A stretch of 42,748 nucleotides of DNA from positions 1 through 42,748 of the forward strand of contig CAYRHS010000004.1 of NCBI GenBank assembly GCA_964424125.1, written 5' to 3'. Positions 8,269-15,949 of this stretch are shown here, piece after piece. Position numbers and translations under genes: made by a program. How positions within the stretch are numbered: position 1 is the stretch's first letter; each line of letters opens with the position of its first letter. The DNA is from CAYRHS01 sp964424125 (GTDB lineage: Bacteria; Actinomycetota; Acidimicrobiia; IMCC26256; JAOSJL01). The notes beneath the pieces were generated by a model. It was not told the DNA's origin, ran no database searches, and was given only the letters and a program-made list of their open reading frames with translations.

Positions 8269-8877
8269 TCACGCTCCGAGGATCGTGGAGGCCGGCGACG
8301 ACCGGCGCGACGCCGTGGACTTCGCCAGGACCAGCCCGGCGCCGCCGACCGAGAACCCGACGAGCCCCGGCCCCGACGACGGACCCCAGAGGTTTGGAAG
8401 TCGCGCCGCCCACCACGCCAGCGACGCGCCCACCCACGTTGCGCAGGCGAGCTGGATGGCACGCTCGGCCCGACGAGAGCCGAGGGCTGTGAGCCCGAGG
8501 ACGGCCGCCCCGACGGGCGCGAAAGCCGGGAACACCGCCAGGCATGCGCCCGCGGAGGTGGCGACGCCCTTCCCGCCGCGGAACCGGCTCCACGGCGGGA
8601 GGATGTGCCCGGCGATCGCCGTGGTCGCGGCCGCACAGGCCCCGGAGTCGCCGGCGACGCGCCGCCCCGCCATGCCGGCGGCCGCGCCCTTGGTGATGTC
8701 CGCGGCCACCACGGCTACGCCCCATCCCCTCCCGAGGACTCGCGCCGCGTTCACGCCGCCCGGGTTCCCGCTCCCCGCCGCCCGCAGGTCGACGCTTCCC
8801 CGCGTGACCAGGCGGCTGGCGACGTCGGCCGACGGGAACGAGCCGACCAGATACCCGAGCACCGCCGCGGCGAGCAC
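8269..8877 (-). CDS. plsY: Glycerol-3-phosphate acyltransferase PlsY (acyl-phosphate dependent)
   Basis: A 202-residue membrane protein from GTG 8877. It carries the three PlsY motifs: GYLVGSFPSA at residues 8-17, GSGNPGGVNAARVLG around 35-49, and FRGGKGVATSAG in the third loop, with five or so hydrophobic segments. PlsY transfers an acyl group from acyl-phosphate to glycerol-3-phosphate, the first committed step of phospholipid synthesis. An earlier in-frame GTG at 8961 would add 28 residues rich in Arg/Pro and overlap ilvC by 41 nt; the shorter form matches the usual length. The downstream third of the protein is divergent, so it may be a secondary paralog. It follows ilvC on the same strand. 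Confidence 0.85.
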   Translation of the reverse strand: MLAAAVLGYLVGSFPSADVASRLVTRGSVDLRAAGSGNPGGVNAARVLGRGWGVAVVAADITKGAAAGMAGRRVAGDSGACAAATTAIAGHILPPWSRFRGGKGVATSAGACLAVFPAFAPVGAAVLGLTALGSRRAERAIQLACATWVGASLAWWAARLPNLWGPSSGPGLVGFSVGGAGLVLAKSTASRRSSPASTILGA

Positions 8878-8920
8878 GCGCTGCCCGGTTCGGCCGCCCC
8901 GCGAGTGGCGTCGCGGTGGA

Positions 8921-9949
8921 TCAGCCGCCGGAGACGTCGCGGACCCTCGTCTTGCCCGCACCGATCCAGGGCATCATCGCCCGCAGCCGTTCGCCCACGT
9001 CCTCGATCGGGTGCTCCGCGCTTTGTCGCCGCAGGGCGTTGAAGGTGGGGCGGCCGGCCTGGTTCTCGTTGATCCACTCCGTGGCGAAGCGCCCAGATCG
9101 GATCTCGTCGAGGATGCGGCGCATCTCGGTCCGGGTCTCGTCGGTAATGACCCGGGGACCACGCGTCATCTCTCCGTACTCCGCGGTGTCGGAGATCGAG
9201 TAGTTCATCGCCGCGATGCCGCCCTCGTAGATGAGATCGACGATCAGCTTCACCTCGTGCAGCGTTTCGAAGTACGCCGACTCGGGCTGGTACCCGGCTC
9301 CCACCAGCGTGTCGTAGCCGGCCTTGATCAGCTCGACGACCCCGCCACAGAGCACGGTCTGCTCGCCGAAGAGATCGGTCTCGGTCTCCTCCTCGAAGGT
9401 CGTGTCGAGGACCCCGGCGCGGGTCGCCCCGAGCGCACGGGCGTAGGAGAGCGCGGTCTCCTTCGCCTTGCCGCTCTCATCGGCGTGCACCGCGACGAGC
9501 GACGGCACTCCCCCGCCCTCCTCGAAGGTGCGGCGAACGAGGTGACCGGGCCCCTTGGGGGCGATCATCCACACATCGACGCCTTCGGGGGGACGGATCT
9601 GGCCGAAGTGGATGTTGAACCCGTGCGCGAACGCCAGCGCGTCGCGCTCCTCCAGATTCGGCGCGATCTCGTCCTCGTAGACGGCTGCCTGCTCGGTGTC
9701 GGGCAGCAGGACCATGATGACGTCGGCCTCCCGGCAGGCCTCGGCGATGGTCGTCACCCGGAGACCCGCGGCCTCCGCCTTGCTCCACGACGACGAACCC
9801 TCGCGGAGCCCTACGCGTACGTCGACGCCCGAGTCCTTGAGGTTGCGCGCGTGGGCATGGCCCTGTGAGCCGTAGCCCAGAACCGCGACCTTTCGGTTCT
9901 CGATCAGCGCGGGGTCGGCGTCGGCGTCGTAATAGATGGTCGCGGGCAT
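8921..9949 (-). CDS. ilvC: Ketol-acid reductoisomerase (NADP+), class I
   Basis: A 342-residue enzyme from ATG 9949, preceded by GGAGG at 5 nt. It has the dinucleotide fold motif GYGSQGHA (residues 25-32), an NADPH-type loop with Arg49 and Ser52-54, the catalytic His109 in AHGFNIH, metal ligands Asp192 and Glu196 in TDLFGEQ, and further Glu residues in ESAYFETLHEVKL. It isomerises and reduces acetolactate or acetohydroxybutyrate in valine, leucine and isoleucine synthesis. Length is that of class I enzymes. It is the third gene of ilvB-ilvN-ilvC, starting 19 nt after the ilvN stop. Confidence 0.97.
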   Translation of the reverse strand: MPATIYYDADADPALIENRKVAVLGYGSQGHAHARNLKDSGVDVRVGLREGSSSWSKAEAAGLRVTTIAEACREADVIMVLLPDTEQAAVYEDEIAPNLEERDALAFAHGFNIHFGQIRPPEGVDVWMIAPKGPGHLVRRTFEEGGGVPSLVAVHADESGKAKETALSYARALGATRAGVLDTTFEEETETDLFGEQTVLCGGVVELIKAGYDTLVGAGYQPESAYFETLHEVKLIVDLIYEGGIAAMNYSISDTAEYGEMTRGPRVITDETRTEMRRILDEIRSGRFATEWINENQAGRPTFNALRRQSAEHPIEDVGERLRAMMPWIGAGKTRVRDVSGG

Positions 9950-9968
9950 CGTGTCCTCCGGACGTGGG

Positions 9969-10496
9969 TTACGCGCTGCGGTTCTTGACCGCATGCAGTC
10001 TGCTGGGCTCCCGCACGAGCCGCGGGAGCGCGATGCGGCCGGTGCGTTGGAGCTCGACGATCCCGAACGGCGCGAGCAGGTCGCTGAGCGCGTCGAGCTT
10101 CCCGGGATTTCCGGCCACCATGACCGTGAGGGCGTCGTGACCGACGTCGTCGATCTTGGCCTCGAAGATCGAGGCCAGCTCGGTGACGTGACCGCGCGCC
10201 TCGGACGCGGCCTTCACCGTCACCAGCATGAGCTCACGCTCCACGGCGTCGTCTGGCGCGAGCTCGACGATCTTGATGACCGGGATCAGCTTGTTGAGCT
10301 GTTTCGTGATCTGCTCGAGCGGCGTCGACTCGACGTCGACGACGATGGTCATCCTGCTTAGCCGGTCGTCGTCGGTCGGGCTGACCGCGAGCGAGAAGAT
10401 GTTGAAGCCCCGTCGCGAGAACAGCCCTGCGACGCGGGACAGGACGCCGGGCTTGTTCTCGACGAGGACGCTCAGGATGTGATGGCGCGTCGACAT
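9969..10496 (-). CDS. ilvN: Acetolactate synthase small (regulatory) subunit
   Basis: A 175-residue protein starting at ATG 10496. The N-terminal ACT domain (about residues 4-78) reads HILSVLVENKPGVLSRVAGLF then RRGFNIFSLAV, the conserved valine-binding region; the C-terminal half (about 85-165) is the usual second ferredoxin-like domain. It activates the catalytic subunit and confers feedback inhibition by valine. Its start codon shares one base with the ilvB stop (TGATG), giving tight coupling and near-equal synthesis of the two subunits. Confidence 0.96.
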   Translation of the reverse strand: MSTRHHILSVLVENKPGVLSRVAGLFSRRGFNIFSLAVSPTDDDRLSRMTIVVDVESTPLEQITKQLNKLIPVIKIVELAPDDAVERELMLVTVKAASEARGHVTELASIFEAKIDDVGHDALTVMVAGNPGKLDALSDLLAPFGIVELQRTGRIALPRLVREPSRLHAVKNRSA

Positions 10497-12217
10497 CAGC
10501 GGCCTCCCTCTCCTTCTTCGGGCCCGAGGATGATGTCGTCGTTCGACCCGCCCGCCGGCACCATCGGATACACCTTCTCCTGGTAGTCGACCCGGAACTC
10601 GACCACGACCGGCCGGTCGGTGATCGAGTTGGCCTTGTCGATGACCGGCTCGACCTCTTCAGCCGTCTCGGCCCGCAAGCCCACACAGCCCATGGCCTCG
10701 GCCCACTTCACGTAGTCGGGCAGATCGGGCGACAGGTACACCTCGCTGTAGCGCTCTTCGTAGAAGAGCTCCTGCCACTGGCGCACCATGCCCAGGTAGG
10801 CGTTGTTCAGGATCGCGATCTTCACCGGGATCTGCTCCGCCGCGGCAGTCACGAGCTCCTGGGCCGTCATCTGGAAGCAGCCGTCGCCGTCGATGGCCCA
10901 GACCGTCTTCTCGGGTCGGCCCATCTTGGCCCCGATGGCAGCAGGGACGGCGAAGCCCATCGTGCCCAACCCGCCGGAGTTCACGAAGGTGTAGGGCTCG
11001 GTGAACCGCCAGTACTGGCTCGTCCACATCTGGTGCTGACCCACGCCGGAGACGACGATCGTGCCGTCGGGCGCATGGTCGCGGATCTGCTCGATGCAGT
11101 ACTGCGGCTTCAGCACGCCTCCTTCGGTTTGCTGGTAGCGCAGCGGGTACTCGCGCTGCCAGGTGGCGAGTTGCTCGTCCCACGCGTGACGGTCGCCGAG
11201 CTCGCGCCCGTCGAGCAGGGCCTTCACCTCCCGCACGAGGTTCTCGATCACCTGGCGGCAGTCGCCGACGATCGGCACGTCGGGCCGGCGCACCTTGCCC
11301 AGCTCGGCGGGGTCGACGTCCACGTGGATCACCTTCGCGTCGGGTGCGAATGCGCCGACCTTCCCGGTCACGCGGTCGTCGAAGCGCGAGCCGAGCGCGA
11401 TCAGTAGGTCCGCCTTCTGCAGCGCGGTGACCGCCGTGTAGTTGCCGTGCATGCCCGGCATCCCCAGCGCGAGCTCGTGGTCGTCGGGGAACGCGCCGCG
11501 CGCCATCAACGTCGTGACCACGTGGACGTCGGTGAGCTCCGCGAGCTCGCGGAGCGCCTCGGCCGCGCGTGCCTTGAGGATTCCGCCACCCGCATAGATC
11601 ACCGGCCGGTGGGCCTCGACGATGAGGCGCGCCGCTTCCTTGATCATCCGCGGGTGCCCGCGAGTGGTCGGCTTGTAGCCCGGCATGTCGACGGACTCGG
11701 GCCAGTACCACTCCATCTCCTCGTTGGCGACGTCCTTGGGCACGTCGACGAGCACCGGGCCGGGCCGACCGGTGGTCGCGACGTGGAACGCCTCACGCAC
11801 CACGGTGGGGATGTCGGCGGCTTCGGTCACGAGCCAGTTGTGCTTCGTGACGGGCATGGTGATGCCCGTCGTGTCGCACTCCTGGAACGCGTCGGAGCCG
11901 ATGGCGGTGCTCGCGACCTGGCCCGTGATCACCACGATCGGGATCGAGTCGAGCATCGCGTCCGTGAGCGGGGTGACGATGTTCGTGGCCGCGGGGCCGC
12001 TGGTGACCATCGCCACGCCCGGGCGACCGGTGACGTGGGCGTACCCCTCGGCCATGTGGCCGGCACCCTGCTCGTGGCGGACGAGGACGTGGCGGATCGA
12101 CGACTCGATCAGCGGGTCGTAGACGGGGAGGATCGCCCCGCCGGGCAGGCCGAAGACGACCTCGGTGCCCTCCATCTCCAGGCTCTTGATCAGGGCTTGG
12201 GCGCCGGTCAGCTTCAT
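10496..12217 (-). CDS. ilvB: Acetolactate synthase large (catalytic) subunit
   Basis: A 573-residue ThDP/FAD enzyme. The start is ATG 12217 (MKLTGAQALIK), with GAGG about 8 nt before it. The catalytic Glu is residue 49 (VLVRHEQGAGHMAEGYA); the ThDP/Mg motif GDG is in WAIDGDGCFQMTAQEL, with the NN at the end of the motif in IAILNNAYLG. It condenses two pyruvates to acetolactate, or pyruvate with 2-oxobutyrate, the first common step of branched-chain amino acid synthesis. The first gene of the ilvBNC operon; about 65 nt upstream of the start lies a terminator-like hairpin, and before that a valine-rich leader peptide, so its transcription is probably attenuated by charged tRNA levels. Confidence 0.97.
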   Translation of the reverse strand: MKLTGAQALIKSLEMEGTEVVFGLPGGAILPVYDPLIESSIRHVLVRHEQGAGHMAEGYAHVTGRPGVAMVTSGPAATNIVTPLTDAMLDSIPIVVITGQVASTAIGSDAFQECDTTGITMPVTKHNWLVTEAADIPTVVREAFHVATTGRPGPVLVDVPKDVANEEMEWYWPESVDMPGYKPTTRGHPRMIKEAARLIVEAHRPVIYAGGGILKARAAEALRELAELTDVHVVTTLMARGAFPDDHELALGMPGMHGNYTAVTALQKADLLIALGSRFDDRVTGKVGAFAPDAKVIHVDVDPAELGKVRRPDVPIVGDCRQVIENLVREVKALLDGRELGDRHAWDEQLATWQREYPLRYQQTEGGVLKPQYCIEQIRDHAPDGTIVVSGVGQHQMWTSQYWRFTEPYTFVNSGGLGTMGFAVPAAIGAKMGRPEKTVWAIDGDGCFQMTAQELVTAAAEQIPVKIAILNNAYLGMVRQWQELFYEERYSEVYLSPDLPDYVKWAEAMGCVGLRAETAEEVEPVIDKANSITDRPVVVEFRVDYQEKVYPMVPAGGSNDDIILGPEEGEGGR

Positions 12218-12282
12218 CGCTCGTCCTCGGGTCTCGTGGCTGCGGTCGGGTCGGGTCGGATCCGGATTTCGGGTACAAGAAA

Positions 12283-12303
12283 CCCCTCGCCTGAGGCGAG
12301 GGG
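12283..12303 (-). terminator. Attenuator (rho-independent terminator) of ilvBNC
   Basis: A perfect 9-bp stem (cccctcgcc / ggcgagggg on the plus strand, 3-nt loop) that on the minus strand is followed directly by TTTCTT. It lies 65 nt before the ilvB start and 33 nt after the stop of a valine-rich leader peptide. A second GC-rich hairpin at 12309-12336, starting right at the leader stop codon, could act as pause or competing structure. This is the layout of a translation-coupled attenuator. Confidence 0.75.
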
Positions 12304-12335
12304 CGGAGGCGCGCACGGGCGGTCGGGCCCGCGCG

Positions 12336-12395
12336 CTACGGAACTACGACGACCGTGCGGTGGAGGTGCGCGAACGTCCTGGTCACGACGTCCAT
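12336..12395 (-). CDS. ilvB leader peptide (19 aa, Val-rich)
   Basis: A short ORF from ATG 12395 to TAG at 12336, coding 19 residues that end in four consecutive valines, a proline and stop; six of 19 residues are Val and one is Leu. A hairpin (12309-12336) begins at its stop and a terminator hairpin with a U-rich tail follows. Valine-rich leader peptides of this kind control ilvBNC attenuation in corynebacteria and streptomycetes: stalling at Val codons when Val-tRNA is scarce favours antitermination. No strong ribosome binding site is seen before the ATG, so the leader mRNA may start close to it. The function is inferred from layout, without direct evidence. Confidence 0.7.
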   Translation of the reverse strand: MDVVTRTFAHLHRTVVVVP

Positions 12396-12515
12396 TGTGG
12401 ACGATTTCCGCCACCCGGGGCAAGCCAGACCCGCGGCGCGGGTGCCCGGGGCTTCAGGGCTTGCGCTGGCTGGCCGATCATCGGGGCGACTCCCCGCCGA
12501 TCGAAGGCCCGCGGC

Positions 12516-13832
12516 ATGGAGAAGGACGATCGGCAGCTCGAGATCACCGAGCAGGACTGTGCGGACGCACGCGCGCTGGTGATCCCGATGTTCCGGCGTG
12601 CTCACACGCCGGTCCTCCTCCTCATCGGGATCGTGAGCGTGGCGGCGACGTCGCTCCAGCAGAGCCTCGCCCCCGATCTGAGCGGCTTCCCGGCTTCACT
12701 GCTCACGGCCGGGCTCCTCGTCGCGATCGTGGCGCCCGTCTCGTGGGTGACGTTGCGGTATGGCATCTTGCGCGGCGCTGTCGGGGTACGAGCGACGAGC
12801 CTCGCCCGTCAGCGGCAGCTCGAGCGGGACCAGGCGCGTCGCGAACTCGAGCAACGCCTCGCTCGAGCGTTCGAGATGGCCGATTCCGAGGAAACCGCAC
12901 TGGACGTTGTCGGACGCGCGCTCGAGCTCATCGTCCCAGATCGCGCGGCAGAGCTGCTGCTTGCCGACCACAGCCACGCTCATTTCGAGGCGGCCGCGGT
13001 CTCTACCGCGTCCGCCGCTGCACCAGGGTGCCCGGTCGACGCGCCCGACCGCTGCGTGGCGGCGCGTCGTGCCCAGCCGATGCAGTTCACGAGCAGCGGG
13101 AACCTCGACGCGTGTCCCGAGCTTCAGCGAGGTGCGGGAGATCCCTGCGCCGCGTGCTGCGTCCCCGTTTCGATCGTGGGACGAACCGTCGGAGTCCTGC
13201 ACACGACCGGACCCGAAGGCGAGCTCCTCGACGCGCCGACGGTTGCGGCGCTCGCGACGCTCGCCGACGAGATCGGGGGACGCCTGGGGATGCTCCGGGT
13301 GATGGCAGAAACCCAGCTGCAGGCGGCGACCGACGCGCTCACCGGGCTCCTGAACCGGCGCAGCCTCGGAAACCAGCTCAGGATCCTGCAAGAGCAGGGC
13401 CGGACGTTCGTGCTCGCGATGGGTGATCTCGATCGCTTCAAGGCCCTGAACGACACGCACGGCCAAGACACAGGGGATCGTGCGCTCCGACTTTTCGCCG
13501 ACACGCTTCGCCGCTCCATGCGGCCCGACGATCTCGTGTGCCGCTGGGGTGGCGAGGAGTTCGCGATCGCGATGGCGGACATCAGCATGCCCGGCGCGGT
13601 GGCGGCGCTCGAGCGTGTGCGCGAGCAGCTCGCGCTCGCGGTCGATCAGGGGACGGTGCCCAGGTTCACCGCGAGCTTCGGCGTCAGTGGCGGGGCCCCG
13701 GACGACGACATCGACGATGTCGTCGCACGTGCCGACGCGGCGCTGCGCGAGGCGAAGGACGCCGGTCGCAACCGGGTGACCACGGCTGCACCGGCGGCGC
13801 TGCCGGTCGTCGAGACCAAAGGCGTGTCATGA
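12516..13832 (+). CDS. Membrane diguanylate cyclase with cysteine-rich GAF domain (first of tandem pair)
   Basis: A 438-residue protein from ATG 12516. Residues about 32-82 form two membrane segments, 92-120 an Arg/Glu-rich helix likely forming a coiled-coil linker, 120-262 a GAF-like domain, and 265-425 a GGDEF domain with active site GGEEF (345-349) and an I-site RPDD five residues before it. The GAF domain holds an SHAH motif (residues 153-156) and cysteines 172, 180, 200, 211, 214 and 215. Five of these have exact counterparts in the next gene. The cysteines and histidines suggest metal, heme, iron-sulfur or redox sensing coupled to c-di-GMP synthesis; which one is not known. The gene overlaps its paralog by 4 nt (ATGA). 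Confidence 0.88.
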   Translation: MEKDDRQLEITEQDCADARALVIPMFRRAHTPVLLLIGIVSVAATSLQQSLAPDLSGFPASLLTAGLLVAIVAPVSWVTLRYGILRGAVGVRATSLARQRQLERDQARRELEQRLARAFEMADSEETALDVVGRALELIVPDRAAELLLADHSHAHFEAAAVSTASAAAPGCPVDAPDRCVAARRAQPMQFTSSGNLDACPELQRGAGDPCAACCVPVSIVGRTVGVLHTTGPEGELLDAPTVAALATLADEIGGRLGMLRVMAETQLQAATDALTGLLNRRSLGNQLRILQEQGRTFVLAMGDLDRFKALNDTHGQDTGDRALRLFADTLRRSMRPDDLVCRWGGEEFAIAMADISMPGAVAALERVREQLALAVDQGTVPRFTASFGVSGGAPDDDIDDVVARADAALREAKDAGRNRVTTAAPAALPVVETKGVS

Positions 13833-15115
13833 CACGCAGCGGGACGTACGCGTCGGTCGGGCGCCAGTACATCCCGGCAATCGGACTGTTCGTCGTCACC
13901 GATCTGTTCGTCGTCGGGCTCGTTCGGGCACTAGCACCCGGCCTGACCGGTACGCCTGCAATCCTCACCGAGGCAGTGCTCGTTGGAACGATCGCGGTCA
14001 CAGCGATCGGCGCCGCGATCGTGCGCCCCTACGAACGGCGGATGAACGAGCGAGGACGCCGGGCGCGCATCGAGGAGGCGCGGTTCCGAGCCGAGGTCCA
14101 CCGTCGTGAGTTCGAGACCCGGTTCACGACGGCCCTGGAGATGGCGGCTTCCGAGGACGATGCCCTGCGCGTGGCGGAACGTGCTCTCGCCGAGGTCGCG
14201 CCCGACAGCCGCGCGGAGGTCTTGCTCGCCGACAACAGCCATGCACATCTCGATCGAGTTGCGATCTCGGCGCCGGACGATCTGCCACCCGAGTGCGACG
14301 TCGTGTCGCCGAACCACTGCCCCGCGGCGCGCCGTTCCCAGTCGCAGTACTTCCCCGACAGCGAGCAGATCGACGCTTGTCCCCATCTCCGGGACCGCGC
14401 GACCGGACGGTGCTCGGCGCTGTGTGTGCCGGTCTCGGTCATGGGCCGGACCGTTGGGGTCGTCCACGTGACGGACCACCGGACCCACGAGTCGTCGGAG
14501 CCCCCGCCGCCGGCCACGATCGCCGATCTCGAGGCGCTCGCGCACCATGTCGGCGGTCGCCTCGGGATGCTCCGAGCGATGGCCGAGACGCAGCTCCAGG
14601 CGTCGACCGACGGGCTCACAGGTCTCCTCAACCGAAGGACCCTCGAGAACAAGGTGCGGACCCTGCGCGCGCAGGGAACTCGGTTCGTGTTCGCGTTGGC
14701 TGATCTCGACCACTTCAAGGCCGTCAACGACAAGCACGGCCACGCCGCGGGCGATCGAGCGCTTCGGCTGTTTGCGACGACCCTCCGTTCGTCGCTTCGC
14801 GACAAAGATCTTGTCTGCCGGTTCGGCGGCGAGGAGTTTGCGGTCGTCGTGCTGCAGGTCGACCTCGATTGGGCGATCGAGGCCCTCGACCGGGTGCGAT
14901 CCGACCTCGCGCTGGCCGCCAACCAGGGAGGCGGGCCGCGGTTCACTGCGAGCTTCGGCCTCGGGCACTCGGACGACGCTTCCAACCTCGGCGAGTTGGT
15001 GCGGCAGGTGGACCGAGCGCTGTATCAGGCGAAGGCGTCCGGGCGGGATCGGATCGTGACCACTCGGGATTTGGGGAACGTCCCGGACGAGGACCAGCGC
15101 GTCCCCCAGATCTGA
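13829..15115 (+). CDS. Membrane diguanylate cyclase with cysteine-rich GAF domain (second of tandem pair)
   Basis: A 428-residue paralog of the preceding gene, starting at ATG 13829 inside its stop codon. Two membrane segments lie at about 14-34 and 45-66, followed by a basic linker, a GAF-like domain (about 98-250) and a GGDEF domain with GGEEF at 333-337 and I-site RDKD five residues before it. SHAH is at 137-140 and cysteines are at 156, 164, 184, 195 and 199; the spacings 8, 20, 11 and 4 are identical to the paralog. Most of the GAF and GGDEF domains are alike (VPVS..GRTVGV.H, AETQLQA.TD.LTGLLNRR), but the membrane parts differ, so the pair probably arose by tandem duplication and then diverged in the sensor. 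Coupled translation suggests heterodimers. Confidence 0.88.
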   Translation: MTRSGTYASVGRQYIPAIGLFVVTDLFVVGLVRALAPGLTGTPAILTEAVLVGTIAVTAIGAAIVRPYERRMNERGRRARIEEARFRAEVHRREFETRFTTALEMAASEDDALRVAERALAEVAPDSRAEVLLADNSHAHLDRVAISAPDDLPPECDVVSPNHCPAARRSQSQYFPDSEQIDACPHLRDRATGRCSALCVPVSVMGRTVGVVHVTDHRTHESSEPPPPATIADLEALAHHVGGRLGMLRAMAETQLQASTDGLTGLLNRRTLENKVRTLRAQGTRFVFALADLDHFKAVNDKHGHAAGDRALRLFATTLRSSLRDKDLVCRFGGEEFAVVVLQVDLDWAIEALDRVRSDLALAANQGGGPRFTASFGLGHSDDASNLGELVRQVDRALYQAKASGRDRIVTTRDLGNVPDEDQRVPQI

Positions 15116-15152
15116 GGCGGGCTGTTCCCTGCGTCCAGTGGAGGCACCGAGT

Positions 15153-15929
15153 TCAACGCTGATGTGCCGGACACCACCAGGTCGTCCGGCCGGCGACCGT
15201 GTCGCGGCGCAGCGGTGCCCCGTCCCGGGGACAGACGGTGTTCGGTTCCCGGGGGAGATCGCCGGTGTGCGAACCGCCGCGGCGGCCGAGGACGCGCAGC
15301 GTCGTACGGATCGACCGGAGGAGACGACGACGCTCGTCCGCGTCGAGCTCGCCCGCGAGACGACCCGGGCCGAGCGCCGCCCGCCACAGCGTCTCGTCCA
15401 CGAGGAGGTTGCCGAGACCCGCGACGCGTCGCTGGTCCATGAGCACGGCCTTCAGCGGCGCGCTTCGGCGGTCGAGCGCGGCCGTGAGCTCCCGGCCGGA
15501 GAGCGCCAGGGCGTCGGGACCGAGCCGCTCCTCGTCGGGATCGAGCTCGATGCGCCCGAGCCGGCGCGGGTCGCGCAGCCAGAGCCCGCCGTCGTCGTCG
15601 AAGCGCACGCCGAAGCGCAGCCACGCGGGATTCTCGCCGTTCGCGCCGTAGACGAGCGGGTCGCCCGCGGCCTCGCCGTCGACCACGACCCGCCCGCTCA
15701 TCCCGAGGTGGACGCCGAGCACCGGACCGTCGGTGTCGAGGTAGAGCTGCTTGCCCCGTCGGCGGACCCCTCCGATCGTCGTCCCGGTCAGCACGTCGGT
15801 CACGTCCGAGGGTGCGGGGCCTCCCTTGATGATCCAGGAGTCGGGCGCGTCGACGGCAGCGATCCGCCGCCCGGGCACCCGCTCGTGCAAGAACTCGCGC
15901 GCGGTCTCGACCTCGAGGATCTCGGGCAT
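15153..15929 (-). CDS. Formamidopyrimidine-DNA glycosylase / endonuclease VIII family (MutM/Nei)
   Basis: A 258-residue base-excision repair glycosylase/AP lyase. It keeps Pro2 and Glu3 at the N-terminus (PEILEVE), which form the Schiff base and proton relay, the conserved Lys60 (RRRGKQLYLD), the H2TH region ending in VAGLGNLLVDETLW, and the catalytic Arg248 in the zinc-finger hairpin. The zinc-finger positions, spaced as in the family, are Cys233, Asp236, Cys253 and His256 instead of four cysteines, an unusual ligand set. It should remove oxidised bases; whether it prefers 8-oxoguanine (Fpg) or pyrimidines (Nei) cannot be told. It is 20 nt downstream of ilvD on the same strand. Confidence 0.85.
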   Translation of the reverse strand: MPEILEVETAREFLHERVPGRRIAAVDAPDSWIIKGGPAPSDVTDVLTGTTIGGVRRRGKQLYLDTDGPVLGVHLGMSGRVVVDGEAAGDPLVYGANGENPAWLRFGVRFDDDGGLWLRDPRRLGRIELDPDEERLGPDALALSGRELTAALDRRSAPLKAVLMDQRRVAGLGNLLVDETLWRAALGPGRLAGELDADERRRLLRSIRTTLRVLGRRGGSHTGDLPREPNTVCPRDGAPLRRDTVAGRTTWWCPAHQR

Positions 15930-15949
15930 GCGCGGCTCGCGAGACTCCG

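Noticed and set aside
8878..8961. Upstream GTG 8961 as plsY start
   Set aside because: It adds 28 Arg/Pro-rich residues not expected in PlsY and overlaps ilvC by 41 nt without a ribosome binding site; kept only as an alternative.
12396..12515. Structured leader before the first twin cyclase considered as c-di-GMP riboswitch
   Set aside because: It contains GC-rich hairpins but no GCAAAG or GGGUUGCC-like element, so there is no support beyond general structure.
13931..14985. Long minus-strand frames opposite the second twin cyclase
   Set aside because: Shadow frames of a gene with clear GGDEF motifs; their compositions are Arg/Ser-rich and non-protein-like.
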